Below the pieces are notes generated by a model that was not told where the DNA came from, searched no databases, and saw only the letters and a list, made by a program, of their open reading frames with translations. From assembly GCA_002401945.1 (NCBI GenBank), contig NVUP01000047.1:1-5893 (forward strand): DNA of 5,893 nucleotides, read 5' to 3'. Shown in pieces: positions 1-5,893 of the stretch (positions are counted from its first letter, which is position 1; the number at the start of each line of letters is the position of its first letter). This stretch comes from Paracoccaceae bacterium (GTDB taxonomy: Bacteria > Pseudomonadota > Alphaproteobacteria > Rhodobacterales > Rhodobacteraceae). A program made the translations under genes and the position numbers.

Positions 1-1342
1 ATTCAACGGTATAGGAGCCTAAATGGTCTTCAAGTCGTGCCCGCCAATGCAACATCAAGCTGTTGCCGGGCTGCAAAACGGGCCGCAAGCGGCGCGAACG
101 CCCTTTCTGCACCGGGCCCATACCCGACACGATCACTGCCCCAGCAACCCTGTCGCGCAATCTTCGTGCTGCGATATGTGCAAAAGCCGCCCCGCCCCGG
201 TGCCCCAGGATAATGGGCCGTTGCAGGTTTTCCCGCACAATCAAAGTTTCCAGCTGGTCGATAAAAACATCAATACTGCGGTCAGAGCTGGGCACAGGGC
301 CGGACTGTCCATAGCCGCATCGCAAGGGAGCATAGACCCGAAACCCGCGTTTCCTGAATTGCGACTGCAGTCGCTGCACCCCAGCAATTCCGTCCAACAA
401 CCCATGTAGAAAGATCACTGGCTGACCGGTGTCCGCACCCAGCTTGTAAAACTGCAAGCACTGATCATCAGAACAATCCAAACGACCCTCTGGTGGCGCC
501 ACCTCGCCGCTCGCGATCCTGTCATCCGAGGCGACCTCGGCAATCAAAAAACAAAACAACCGCAACATCTCTTCCAGCCCTGGTGCCCCAGATTTGGCCA
601 TGATGACCCGCAATTGCACTTTTAGGCTGGAAATGCCGCCACGGGTTGGGTTTGCCAACTCGCTCAGACTGTTGCCTTCGAGGATCCCCCCCAACAATTG
701 CACTTCCTGGCGGTGCAGACCAAACGTCGCCGACAGCATGTCCTGGGCGCGACTGGACCACTGAAAATCCAGAGCTTCAATCATCAAACCATACGACGCC
801 TGAAGACCCTGCCCGCACTGAACGGAGCGGCACATCAACTTGCGAGATTGGTCCGGGGTCGCCAAAACCTCTGGGATCAGACCCTGAATTTTTTGCTGCC
901 TCAACTGCGCCAAACGTTGCTCTATCCGGTCTTGCGCCGCATCACCAAGACCCAGAGCCACGGGCATCGCCCCTCCTCCAGTTTCTTGAAAAAAAGCCCG
1001 GGCGAGACGGCTGGCCCGGGCAACTTTGCCAGAGGCCGTCAACAATATCCAAAATTGATCATTGTCGTCAAAAAACTGTTCCGGCGCGGGTCGACCTGAT
1101 CTGATCCATTGTTGCTCCAGAATTTCGGTCGCGCGGGCAAAATGCAGTTGCAGATCCGGATTGATTCGATGCGCCTGCCCCAGTGAAACCGGCGCTGCTT
1201 CGGAAAAACCCGAGACGGCCACTTCTGGAGCCCGCAAAAACCGATCGCATAATTCGGCGCGGATCACCGTCTCATAGATCGCGGCAATAGTCTGATCCTG
1301 AGACAGGGCATGCGCATGCCGCGGAATTGTTACACCGTTCAT
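1..1342 (-). CDS. LuxR-type HTH regulator fused to an alpha/beta-hydrolase domain (C-terminus off window)
   Basis: The minus strand is open from an ATG at 1342-1340 to the left edge, giving 447 codons without a stop; the C-terminus is missing. An in-frame TAG lies about 60 bases upstream of the ATG, and no strong Shine-Dalgarno is visible. Residues 1-90 are mostly helical. Residues 91-120 ([20 protein letters not shown] and on) weakly resemble a PAS core. Residues 207-262 match a LuxR/GerE HTH, with the recognition-helix end [14 protein letters not shown] at 239-252, typical of alphaproteobacterial LuxR proteins. From residue 308 an alpha/beta-hydrolase fold begins: VIFLHG (309-314, oxyanion-hole HG), GYGQSG (343-348) and the elbow GHRGG (380-384). 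Arg382 sits where the nucleophilic Ser is expected, so hydrolase activity is doubtful. The gene probably encodes a cytoplasmic one-component regulator; its ligand and targets are unknown. The domain order is clear, but the PAS call is weak. Confidence 0.8.
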   Translation of the reverse strand, partial: MNGVTIPRHAHALSQDQTIAAIYETVIRAELCDRFLRAPEVAVSGFSEAAPVSLGQAHRINPDLQLHFARATEILEQQWIRSGRPAPEQFFDDNDQFWILLTASGKVARASRLARAFFQETGGGAMPVALGLGDAAQDRIEQRLAQLRQQKIQGLIPEVLATPDQSRKLMCRSVQCGQGLQASYGLMIEALDFQWSSRAQDMLSATFGLHRQEVQLLGGILEGNSLSELANPTRGGISSLKVQLRVIMAKSGAPGLEEMLRLFCFLIAEVASDDRIASGEVAPPEGRLDCSDDQCLQFYKLGADTGQPVIFLHGLLDGIAGVQRLQSQFRKRGFRVYAPLRCGYGQSGPVPSSDRSIDVFIDQLETLIVRENLQRPIILGHRGGAAFAHIAARRLRDRVAGAVIVSGMGPVQKGRSRRLRPVLQPGNSLMLHWRARLEDHLGSYTVE

Positions 1343-1610
1343 CAAAACAAATCCAATCAGCCCAATGCAGGGCCGCGTGATAAACCTTCTTGTCTATAAC
1401 GCGAGCTTACTTACATCACTCTTGGCAAAATCCTAGCAGAGCCGCATTAACATTCTGACAGAGACATTAAGTCAGCAATAATCAGCTCATTAAAGGGCAA
1501 TTATCGAATCGTCCCCACACAACGTAAAATTGTCTTTGCGACCATTACCAACCAGCCACCTATATTCAAGCCGCAATCACGCGAAAATCGACAGTTTTTT
1601 CGACCCAAGC
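1343..1610. other. Intergenic region between the HIT gene and the LuxR-hydrolase gene
   Basis: This 268-base gap separates two minus-strand genes and should carry the promoter of the LuxR-hydrolase gene. It is richer in A and T than its flanks. I see no convincing -35/-10 pair and no real terminator after the HIT gene, only a weak CGAAAA/TTTTCG inverted repeat near 1582-1602. It does hold CATTAA three times on the plus strand (starting at 1445, 1465 and 1488) and an inverted repeat CTGAC-N11-GTCAG at 1455-1475, which could be operator elements. No coding frame in it looks real. Confidence 0.5.
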
Positions 1611-2033
1611 TTAAAGGGCTGTTAGCGCCGCGCGGATTTTATTGGCATTCTGTTGGATTTTCGCCTGATCACCCATTTTTCCTGGCGCCCCAAGGTGATC
1701 GCCATCGTGTCGAGCAAGCACATGAAAATGCAGGTGATAAACCTCTTGGCCACCGGCCTCCTCGTTGAATTGCTGCAGGGTAATCCCATCAGCACCAAAG
1801 GCCACCATCAAGGCGCGCGACATCAGCTGGACTGTTTTCATCACCGCTGCCATCTGCTCGGTGGTTGCGTCCAGCATATTGCGGCAGGGTGTCTTGGGAA
1901 TAACCAACACATGTCCGTCGGCACGCGGCATTATATCCATAAACGCCACAGAATCGGCGTCTTCGTAAACCCGTATTGATGGAATTTCGTTGCGCAGTAT
2001 TTTTGCAAAAATATTGTCCGGATCATAAGTCAT
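1611..2033 (-). CDS. HIT (histidine triad) family protein, HinT-like
   Basis: This complete 140-residue protein is the usual size of a bacterial HinT-like HIT hydrolase. The triad is H100-L-H102-F-H104-V, preceded by the conserved Asn90 and the GGQEVYH stretch (94-100) that lead into the active site. By homology H102 is the nucleophile. The N-terminal DNIFAKILRNEIPS (6-19) and the VLVIPK strand (42-47) are also typical. The family binds purine nucleotides and hydrolyses nucleoside phosphoramidates or aminoacyl-AMP; the physiological substrate here is unknown, and the protein should be cytosolic. The ATG at 2033 has a good ribosome site: AAGGAAAA ends four bases upstream on the minus strand. 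The gene is divergent from ctaD and followed, after 268 bases, by the LuxR-hydrolase gene in the same direction. No shared function with either neighbour is evident. Confidence 0.96.
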   Translation of the reverse strand: MTYDPDNIFAKILRNEIPSIRVYEDADSVAFMDIMPRADGHVLVIPKTPCRNMLDATTEQMAAVMKTVQLMSRALMVAFGADGITLQQFNEEAGGQEVYHLHFHVLARHDGDHLGAPGKMGDQAKIQQNANKIRAALTAL

Positions 2034-2084
2034 GGCTTTTCCTTGCTGTCATCGCGCTCGAGTTCGGCTGCTTCTGCAGTTGCG

Positions 2085-2255
2085 TTATTGCACCGTCAAA
2101 TCTTGCAGCCCGCCGAACATCGCCCCCAACCGGAGGCACACCATCCACACAGTCATGCGCGTAAGATGGTTTCCCATAACGCCTGCCGACACTTTTTCAA
2201 GCCGCACAAAGGGGGGGCGCGTCAATTTATCTTGATGCAGATCAAACTCCGCCAT
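2085..2255 (-). CDS. Possible small protein, 56 residues, unrecognised
   Basis: An open minus-strand frame runs from ATG at 2255 to TAA at 2087-2085, starting MAEFDLHQDKLTRPPF and ending GGLQDLTVQ. It is 51 bases upstream of the HIT start, in the same direction, so it could be a leader gene of that unit. About two thirds of its codons end in G or C, which fits coding sequence but does not prove it. The C-terminal half (about 35-49) is mildly hydrophobic but too short and interrupted for a confident membrane segment. There is no good Shine-Dalgarno at the ATG, and internal ATGs at codons 27 and 34 could serve instead. The FnrL box lies inside codons 4-8, which argues that this stretch is regulatory rather than coding. 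I do not recognise a family and give no function. Confidence 0.3.
   Translation of the reverse strand: MAEFDLHQDKLTRPPFVRLEKVSAGVMGNHLTRMTVWMVCLRLGAMFGGLQDLTVQ
2232..2245. promoter_or_regulatory. FNR/FnrL-type binding site
   Basis: TTGATGCAGATCAA matches the palindromic FNR/FnrL consensus TTGAT-N4-ATCAA in all ten defined positions. It lies between divergent genes, 103 bases upstream of the ctaD ATG. Its centre is about 50 bases upstream of the start expected from the ctaD promoter candidate. FnrL is the oxygen-sensing Fe-S regulator of Rhodobacteraceae, active at low oxygen. Repression of the aa3 oxidase under low oxygen would make biological sense. The box could also act on the HIT side. 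Confidence 0.75.
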
Positions 2256-2283
2256 TGAAGGCACAGCCTTGCCACTCTAAAAA
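2255..2283 (+). promoter_or_regulatory. Candidate sigma-70 promoter for ctaD
   Basis: TTGAAG (2255-2260) and TAAAAA (2278-2283) are separated by 17 bases, an acceptable housekeeping promoter just downstream of the FnrL box. Transcription would start near 2290, giving a leader of about 60 bases to the ctaD ATG. This is a pattern match only; other starts are possible. Confidence 0.35.
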
Positions 2284-2299
2284 CCGTATGAATCAAGGT

Positions 2300-2321
2300 G
2301 CCCAGAGTCCGCTCTCGGGGC
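2300..2321 (+). other. Possible hairpin in the ctaD leader
   Basis: GCCCAGAG (2300-2307) and CTCTCGGGGC (2312-2321) can pair around the loop TCCG, with a two-base bulge in the right arm. The hairpin would sit in the 5' leader just ahead of the AU-rich stretch and ribosome site of ctaD. It could stabilise the mRNA or tune translation. It lacks a following T-run, so it is not a terminator. Confidence 0.3.
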
Positions 2322-2336
2322 CTTTCTATATATAAC

Positions 2337-2342
2337 AGGAGG
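2337..2342 (+). promoter_or_regulatory. Ribosome binding site of ctaD
   Basis: A perfect AGGAGG lies six bases before the ATG at 2349. It decides the start: the frame is open further upstream (to an alternative codon at 2298), but only the 2349 ATG gives the family N-terminus [11 protein letters not shown]. Confidence 0.9.
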
Positions 2343-2348
2343 CACCAA

Positions 2349-4022
2349 ATGGCAGACGCAGCCATTCATGGTCACGAGCACGCGGACGAGCGGGGGTTTT
2401 TCACCCGCTGGTTCATGAGTACGAACCATAAAGATATCGGCATTCTCTATTTGATCGTTTCGGCGTTTGTCGGTCTGATCTCTGTCACGTTTACCGTTTA
2501 CATGCGGCTTGAACTGATGGATCCGGGCGTTCAATACATGTGCGAAGAAGGTGCGCGTTTGTTTGCAGACGCCTCGGCCACATGCACCCCGAATGGCCAC
2601 CTGTGGAACGTGTTGATCACCGCACACGGCATCCTGATGATGTTCTTCGTGGTTATTCCGGCGCTGTTTGGCGGTTTTGGCAACTATTTCATGCCGCTGC
2701 AAATCGGCGCACCGGACATGGCCTTCCCGCGGTTGAACAACCTCAGCTTCTGGCTCTATGTGGCCGGCACCACACTGGCGGTTGCGTCGGTGGTTTCGCC
2801 GGGCGGCAACGACCAGCTTGGATCGGGCGTGGGCTGGGTTCTGTACCCGCCGCTGTCCGTGAACGAAGGCGGCTATTCGATGGATCTGGCGATTTTCGCC
2901 GTTCACGTCTCGGGTGCCTCGTCGATCCTGGGTGCGATCAACATGATCACCACCTTCCTGAACATGCGTGCTCCTGGCATGACCCTGTTCAAGGTGCCGC
3001 TGTTCAGCTGGTCGATCTTTGTCACCGCCTGGCTGATCCTGCTGTCGCTGCCAGTTCTGGCCGGTGCCATCACCATGCTGCTGATGGATCGCAACTTTGG
3101 CTTTGCCTTCTTTGATGCTGCCGGTGGCGGTGATCCGATCCTGTATCAGCACATCCTGTGGTTCTTTGGTCACCCCGAAGTCTACATCGTGATCCTGCCG
3201 GGCTTTGGTATCATCAGCCACGTGATTGCCACCTTCTCGCGCAAGCCGGTGTTTGGCTATCTGCCGATGGTCTGGGCGATCATTGCAATTGGTGTTCTGG
3301 GCTTCGTCGTCTGGGCACACCACATGTACACCGTTGGTATGTCACTGAACCAACAGGCCTACTTCATGCTGGCCACCATGGTCATCGCGGTACCGACCGG
3401 CGTGAAAGTGTTCTCTTGGATCGCCACCATGTGGGGCGGCTCGATTGAATTCAAAGCGCCAATGATGTTCGCCTTTGGCTTTCTGTTCCTGTTCACCGTT
3501 GGTGGTGTAACTGGGGTGGTTCTGTCGCAGGCAGCCGTGGACCGTGTCTACCATGACACCTACTACATTGTGGCCCACTTCCACTATGTGATGAGTTTGG
3601 GCGCGGTGTTTGCCATCTTTGCTGGTGTATACTTCTACTTCGGCAAGATGACCGGACGCCAATATTCCGAGAAGTTTGCTCATCTGCACTTCTGGATGTT
3701 CTTCATTGGCGCCAACGTGACCTTCTTCCCACAGCACTTCTTGGGTCGTCAGGGCATGCCGCGCCGTTACATCGACTATCCCGAGGCCTTTGCCTACTGG
3801 AACTATGTCTCGTCGATGGGTGCGTTCCTCTCGTTTGCCTCGTTCATCTTGTTCTTTGGGATCGTGTTCCACGCATTGATGCGTGGCGCCCGGATCACCC
3901 AGAACAACTACTGGAACGAATACGCCGACACGCTGGAGTGGACATTGCCGTCACCTCCGCCAGAGCACACCTTTGAAATCCTGCCCAAGCAGGAAGACTG
4001 GGACAAAGCTCCGTCGCACTAA
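2349..4022 (+). CDS. ctaD: Cytochrome c oxidase subunit I, aa3 type
   Basis: This 557-residue protein is the catalytic subunit of the aa3 oxidase in the cytoplasmic membrane. It reduces O2 to water with electrons from cytochrome c and pumps protons. It is full length and multi-span (12 helices expected for the family). Residues correspond to Paracoccus denitrificans numbering minus one. Haem a ligands are H93 and H412, and the haem a3 ligand is H410. CuB ligands are H275, H324 and H325, with the cross-linking Tyr at Y279 (HPEVY, 275-279). The D-channel shows D123, N130 and E277, and the K-channel K353. The C-terminal [16 protein letters not shown] (528-543) is characteristic of alphaproteobacteria. 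The gene stands alone: subunits II and III and the assembly genes are not in the window, and a strong terminator follows. Expression is probably high, judged by the perfect ribosome site, and oxygen control through FnrL is likely. Confidence 0.99.
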   Translation: MADAAIHGHEHADERGFFTRWFMSTNHKDIGILYLIVSAFVGLISVTFTVYMRLELMDPGVQYMCEEGARLFADASATCTPNGHLWNVLITAHGILMMFFVVIPALFGGFGNYFMPLQIGAPDMAFPRLNNLSFWLYVAGTTLAVASVVSPGGNDQLGSGVGWVLYPPLSVNEGGYSMDLAIFAVHVSGASSILGAINMITTFLNMRAPGMTLFKVPLFSWSIFVTAWLILLSLPVLAGAITMLLMDRNFGFAFFDAAGGGDPILYQHILWFFGHPEVYIVILPGFGIISHVIATFSRKPVFGYLPMVWAIIAIGVLGFVVWAHHMYTVGMSLNQQAYFMLATMVIAVPTGVKVFSWIATMWGGSIEFKAPMMFAFGFLFLFTVGGVTGVVLSQAAVDRVYHDTYYIVAHFHYVMSLGAVFAIFAGVYFYFGKMTGRQYSEKFAHLHFWMFFIGANVTFFPQHFLGRQGMPRRYIDYPEAFAYWNYVSSMGAFLSFASFILFFGIVFHALMRGARITQNNYWNEYADTLEWTLPSPPPEHTFEILPKQEDWDKAPSH

Positions 4023-4043
4023 GACGCGGCAAACGGCACATAC

Positions 4044-4078
4044 AAAAGGCCCCGGAGCACCAGCTCCGGGGCCTTTTT
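4044..4078 (+). terminator. Rho-independent terminator of ctaD
   Basis: GGCCCCGGAG (4048-4057) and CTCCGGGGCC (4064-4073) form a perfect 10-bp GC-rich stem with a six-base loop, followed by five Ts. It begins about 20 bases after the ctaD stop. A-tract 4044-4047 extends the pairing with the T-run. Confidence 0.95.
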
Positions 4079-4161
4079 CATTGACCCGTGAAAGGTCATA
4101 TTCGGCCGTGCCAACGATCTTTGCCTTGAACAACCTCGACATACCCCTGCCCTAGGCTAAC

Positions 4162-4656
4162 ATGGTTTCCATGCCCTATGACTGGATCCCCTCGTCCTCT
4201 GATACCACAAAAGAGCTGCATCTGTGGCCGCACCAATCGCTGCCGCCCAAGGGCTATTTCCGAATCCTGCTGGCCACTGCGGTGCTGATCTCGCTGCCAC
4301 TTTTACCTGTGCTGGGAACGGTTGTGCTTTGGGGCCTACTGCCCTTTCTACTGCTGGCGCTGTTTGGCTTAAAATGGGCACTGGATCGCAATCGACGCGA
4401 CCATCAGATCCTAGAGATCCTGACCCTCACCTCTGACAGTGCCCAACTGCTTCGTTACAATCCACGCGGAAAGCCGCAAAGCTGGCAGTGCAATCGCTAC
4501 TGGGTAACCGTGCAGCTGCACAAGACCGATGGCCCTGTGCCCAATTATGTCACTCTGCGCGGCGATGGTCGTGAGGTCGAGATCGGCGCCTTCCTCTCGG
4601 AAGACGAACGCAGCACGCTGTATGATGATTTGCTTAGCTCCCTGCGTGCAGCCTGA
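4162..4656 (+). CDS. DUF2244 family membrane protein
   Basis: This 164-residue protein fits the DUF2244 family found widely in alphaproteobacteria; its function is not established. The N-terminus holds HLWPHQSLPPKGY (20-32), a typical family signature. Two membrane segments follow, about 34-52 and 54-73, with a very short turn between them. After a basic stretch, RNRRDH (76-81), comes a soluble domain rich in beta strand (about 84-164), with YWVTVQLH (113-120) and REVEIGAFLSEDER (137-150). That domain is likely cytoplasmic by the positive-inside rule. The ATG at 4162 has a weak AGG five bases upstream. The ATG at 4171 (MPYDWIP) is the alternative and may match the family start better. No clear promoter is seen in the 83 bases after the ctaD terminator. 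The gene is followed after five bases by the acetyltransferase gene, so the two are probably co-transcribed. Confidence 0.88.
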   Translation: MVSMPYDWIPSSSDTTKELHLWPHQSLPPKGYFRILLATAVLISLPLLPVLGTVVLWGLLPFLLLALFGLKWALDRNRRDHQILEILTLTSDSAQLLRYNPRGKPQSWQCNRYWVTVQLHKTDGPVPNYVTLRGDGREVEIGAFLSEDERSTLYDDLLSSLRAA

Positions 4657-4661
4657 CTGAA

Positions 4662-5153
4662 ATGCTGATTCGCCCCCTTGATCCGGTGAACGACCTGGAT
4701 GCAGTCATCGACTTTTATCACCACACCGCTGACTACTGGCTGATGGTCGGCGGACGGCTGCCTGGGGCGCAAAAGGCCTCCGACTTTTTCACCGACGGGC
4801 CACCGGGATGCGACCCCTTAGCATCAGCGCGGCTCGGGCTGTTCCTGAAGGATGAGCTGTCCGGCCTGGCCGAGCTTTCCTTTGGATTTCCGGAAGTGGA
4901 TGCCGCTTACCTGGGCCTGATGCTGCTAGGCACCACAGCGCGTGGTCTTGGTCATGGGACAGCTTTTTCATCCCACGTGGAAGATCTCGCCCGCAGGGCT
5001 GGCGCGCCCCGGCTGTACCTTGCCGTTCTGCAAGCCAATCCGCGTGGCCGAGCCTTCTGGACGCGCGAAGGCTATGTCTCGGCCGGCCTCAGCCGCGTGG
5101 ACAACTCCAACGGGTTGGAACATGTCATCATCCGGCTGGTGAAATTACTTTGA
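4662..5153 (+). CDS. GNAT family N-acetyltransferase
   Basis: The protein has 163 residues, the normal size of a single-domain GNAT enzyme, which transfers acetyl from acetyl-CoA to an amine. The acetyl-CoA pyrophosphate loop (motif A) is R94-G-L-G-H-G99, matching R/Q-x-x-G-x-G/A. It is preceded by strand YLGLMLLG (83-90) and followed by a helix. Strand LYLAVLQANPRGRAFWTREGYV (118-139) is the usual motif B, with the N-x-x-(A)-F-x-x-x-G-Y pattern. The N-terminal IRPLDPVNDLDAVIDFY is typical of the fold. The substrate cannot be read from sequence. The start is five bases after the DUF2244 stop, with no separate ribosome site, so translation is probably coupled. The gene converges with the minus-strand yqeY-like gene. 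No functional link with DUF2244 is known to me. Confidence 0.92.
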   Translation: MLIRPLDPVNDLDAVIDFYHHTADYWLMVGGRLPGAQKASDFFTDGPPGCDPLASARLGLFLKDELSGLAELSFGFPEVDAAYLGLMLLGTTARGLGHGTAFSSHVEDLARRAGAPRLYLAVLQANPRGRAFWTREGYVSAGLSRVDNSNGLEHVIIRLVKLL

Positions 5154-5172
5154 CCCGAGAATCCCCGCCAAC

Positions 5173-5201
5173 AAAAAAGCCCCACAGCGAAGCTGAGGGG
5201 C
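5173..5201 (-). terminator. Rho-independent terminator of the GatB/YqeY gene
   Basis: On the minus strand GCCCC-T-CAGC (5201-5192) pairs with GCTG-T-GGGGC (5188-5179) around a TTC loop, with one T-T mismatch, and runs into six Ts (5178-5173). It lies about 28 bases after the stop of the minus-strand gene. Read on the plus strand the same hairpin lacks a T-run, so it is a poor terminator for the acetyltransferase gene. Confidence 0.88.
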
Positions 5202-5229
5202 AAATCTGGTCTGGGTGTTGAGGTCTTGT

Positions 5230-5703
5230 TTAGCAATCACCGCCCGAGCAGAGCTGATCCTTGACCAGCGGTCCGACTTTGCCAAAATCCATCTGGCCAG
5301 TGTACTTCGCTTTCAAGGCGCCCATCACCTTGCCCATGTCCCGAATGGAACTGGCTCCGGTGCCGGTAACCGCCGCGCGAATCGCATCGGCCACTTCGCT
5401 CTCAGCCAATTGCTTGGGCAGGAACTCTTCGATGATGGTGATTTCCTCAAGCTCTCGCTCGGCCAGATCCAACCGGCCACCTTCTTCATAGGCGCGGGCG
5501 CTTTCGTTGCGCTGCTTGGTCATCTTGCTGAGAATCGCCAGAATATCGCTGTCAGCTATGGTGATCTCTTCGCCAACGCCCCGCGCGGCAATTTCCATAT
5601 CTTTGATCGCAGCATTGATCAGACGCAATGTGGCCAGACGGCTGGCCGCCCGATCCTTCATTGCCTGTTTCAGGGCCGTCATGACCCGTGTCCGCATATC
5701 CAT
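5230..5703 (-). CDS. GatB/YqeY domain-containing protein
   Basis: With the ATG at 5703 the protein has 157 residues, close to the usual 147-155 of YqeY proteins. These resemble the C-terminal tRNA-binding domain of GatB (amidotransferase subunit), but act as stand-alone proteins of uncertain function. Recognisable stretches are RLATLRLINAAIKDMEIA (22-39), the conserved ITIIEEFLPKQL (87-98) and the C-terminal GKVMGALKAKYTGQMDFG (122-139). Several in-frame starts exist upstream: ATGs at 5715, 5721 and 5736, and a TTG at 5748. I chose 5703 because the family begins MxMR, because GGGGATGG lies about eight bases before it, and because a promoter candidate at 5766-5738 would start transcription around 5730. 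The gene has its own terminator and is divergent from a probable carA, an arrangement familiar in alphaproteobacteria. Confidence 0.93.
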   Translation of the reverse strand: MDMRTRVMTALKQAMKDRAASRLATLRLINAAIKDMEIAARGVGEEITIADSDILAILSKMTKQRNESARAYEEGGRLDLAERELEEITIIEEFLPKQLAESEVADAIRAAVTGTGASSIRDMGKVMGALKAKYTGQMDFGKVGPLVKDQLCSGGDC

Positions 5704-5737
5704 TGTGTAATCCATCCCCATGGCAGTGGAATTCATA

Positions 5738-5766
5738 GCCTTAACCAATCAACCACCGCGAGACAA
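5738..5766 (-). promoter_or_regulatory. Candidate promoter of the GatB/YqeY gene
   Basis: On the minus strand TTGTCT (5766-5761) and TAAGGC (5743-5738) are 17 bases apart. A start near 5730 would place the upstream candidate start codons (5748, 5736) before or at the transcript end, which supports the start at 5703. Pattern match only. Confidence 0.35.
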
Positions 5767-5824
5767 GTCCACCCAGATCACGCTGACGTGGTGGAACGCT
5801 GCTGGCGGCAAGTTTTAGCCGGGC

Positions 5825-5853
5825 TTGACCCTCCAGAGCCCTGCCCTTAAGAA
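5825..5853 (+). promoter_or_regulatory. Candidate promoter of the plus-strand gene at the right edge
   Basis: TTGACC (5825-5830) and TAAGAA (5848-5853) are separated by 17 bases, a good sigma-70 match. It would start transcription near 5860, about 27 bases before the ATG at 5887. Confidence 0.45.
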
Positions 5854-5886
5854 CCCATGAATTTATCCCACATGGAGACTCGTGCA

Positions 5887-5893
5887 ATGGCCG
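5887..5893 (+). CDS. carA: Start of a gene cut by the right edge, probably carA (carbamoyl-phosphate synthase small subunit)
   Basis: Only ATG GCC G is present. A ribosome site GGAG (5874-5877) lies nine bases upstream and a good promoter sits ahead of it, so a gene start here is well supported. The name rests only on synteny: in alphaproteobacteria carA is commonly divergent from a GatB/YqeY gene. Nothing in the seven bases identifies the product. Confidence 0.4.

Larger units (their letters stand above)
2034..2348. other. Divergent control region between the HIT gene and ctaD
   Basis: These 315 bases separate the minus-strand HIT gene from plus-strand ctaD. They hold an FnrL-type box (2232-2245), a likely ctaD promoter (2255-2283), a leader hairpin (2300-2321), the ctaD ribosome site (2337-2342) and a possible minus-strand small ORF (2085-2255). 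A weak promoter-like pair for the HIT side is TTGAAA-N16-TATGGG on the minus strand, at 2200-2173. That pair would give the HIT gene a leader of roughly 130 bases. Plus-strand frames here are composition shadows. Confidence 0.6.

Noticed and set aside
646..1104. Plus-strand open frames over the LuxR-hydrolase gene
   Set aside because: They are antisense to a frame with recognisable HTH and hydrolase motifs and have no domain of their own.
522..1342. Apparent frame break in the LuxR-hydrolase gene, making it look like a pseudogene of short fragments
   Set aside because: Careful reading of two homopolymers (seven Cs at 686-692 and seven As at 989-995) keeps one open frame from 1342 to the left edge. 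Losing or gaining a base there creates the false break. These two runs are worth confirming in raw reads.
2277..3323. Long minus-strand open frame (348 codons) antisense to ctaD
   Set aside because: It is a composition shadow of ctaD: the translation is rich in His, Arg, Gln and Asp with no recognisable domain, and ctaD itself is fully conserved in the other strand.
3342..3872. Minus-strand open frame antisense to the second half of ctaD
   Set aside because: Same kind of shadow, with low-complexity charged sequence and no family resemblance.
5173..5201. Hairpin as a bidirectional terminator serving the acetyltransferase gene as well
   Set aside because: The plus-strand reading is followed by AAATCTGG, not a T-run, so only the minus-strand function is supported.
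5215..5850. Plus-strand open frame of 211 codons across the GatB/YqeY gene
   Set aside because: The minus strand carries a clear YqeY protein with its own promoter and terminator; the plus-strand product resembles nothing and would read through the terminator hairpin and the divergent promoters.

Overview
The window looks like a chromosomal segment of a Rhodobacteraceae/Roseobacter-type alphaproteobacterium. The main support is a CtaD protein that aligns almost residue for residue with the Paracoccus/Rhodobacter aa3 cytochrome c oxidase subunit I. A DUF2244 membrane protein, a GatB/YqeY protein next to a probable carA start, and a perfect FnrL-type box fit the same group. The genus cannot be fixed from this sequence. 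I see no rRNA, tRNA, CRISPR array, insertion sequence or phage gene.

Layout, left to right. (1) 1-1342, minus strand: one long gene cut by the left edge. It encodes a LuxR-type regulator in which a weak PAS-like N-terminal part and a LuxR HTH are fused to an alpha/beta-hydrolase domain. Its nucleophile elbow reads GHRGG, with Arg where the catalytic Ser is expected. (2) 1343-1610: AT-richer non-coding leader with short repeats. (3) 1611-2033, minus: a complete histidine-triad (HIT) protein. (4) 2034-2348: divergent control region with a perfect FNR/FnrL box, a candidate ctaD promoter, a leader hairpin and a possible 56-codon small ORF. (5) 2349-4022, plus: ctaD, complete with all metal ligands and proton-channel residues, followed by a strong terminator. 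(6) 4162-5153, plus: a two-gene unit of a DUF2244 membrane protein and a GNAT acetyltransferase. (7) 5230-5703, minus: a GatB/YqeY protein with its own terminator and promoter. (8) 5887-5893, plus: a start codon with a ribosome site and promoter, probably the first codons of carA.

Most genes are housekeeping genes. ctaD is the core of the high-oxygen terminal oxidase, and the FnrL box upstream suggests that oxygen-responsive control acts on ctaD, on the divergent HIT/small-ORF side, or on both. The HIT, DUF2244, GNAT and YqeY genes have no visible shared pathway with the oxidase. The least ordinary element is the LuxR-alpha/beta-hydrolase fusion. It may be a regulator that uses a catalytically dead hydrolase fold as a ligand sensor; that reading is inference.
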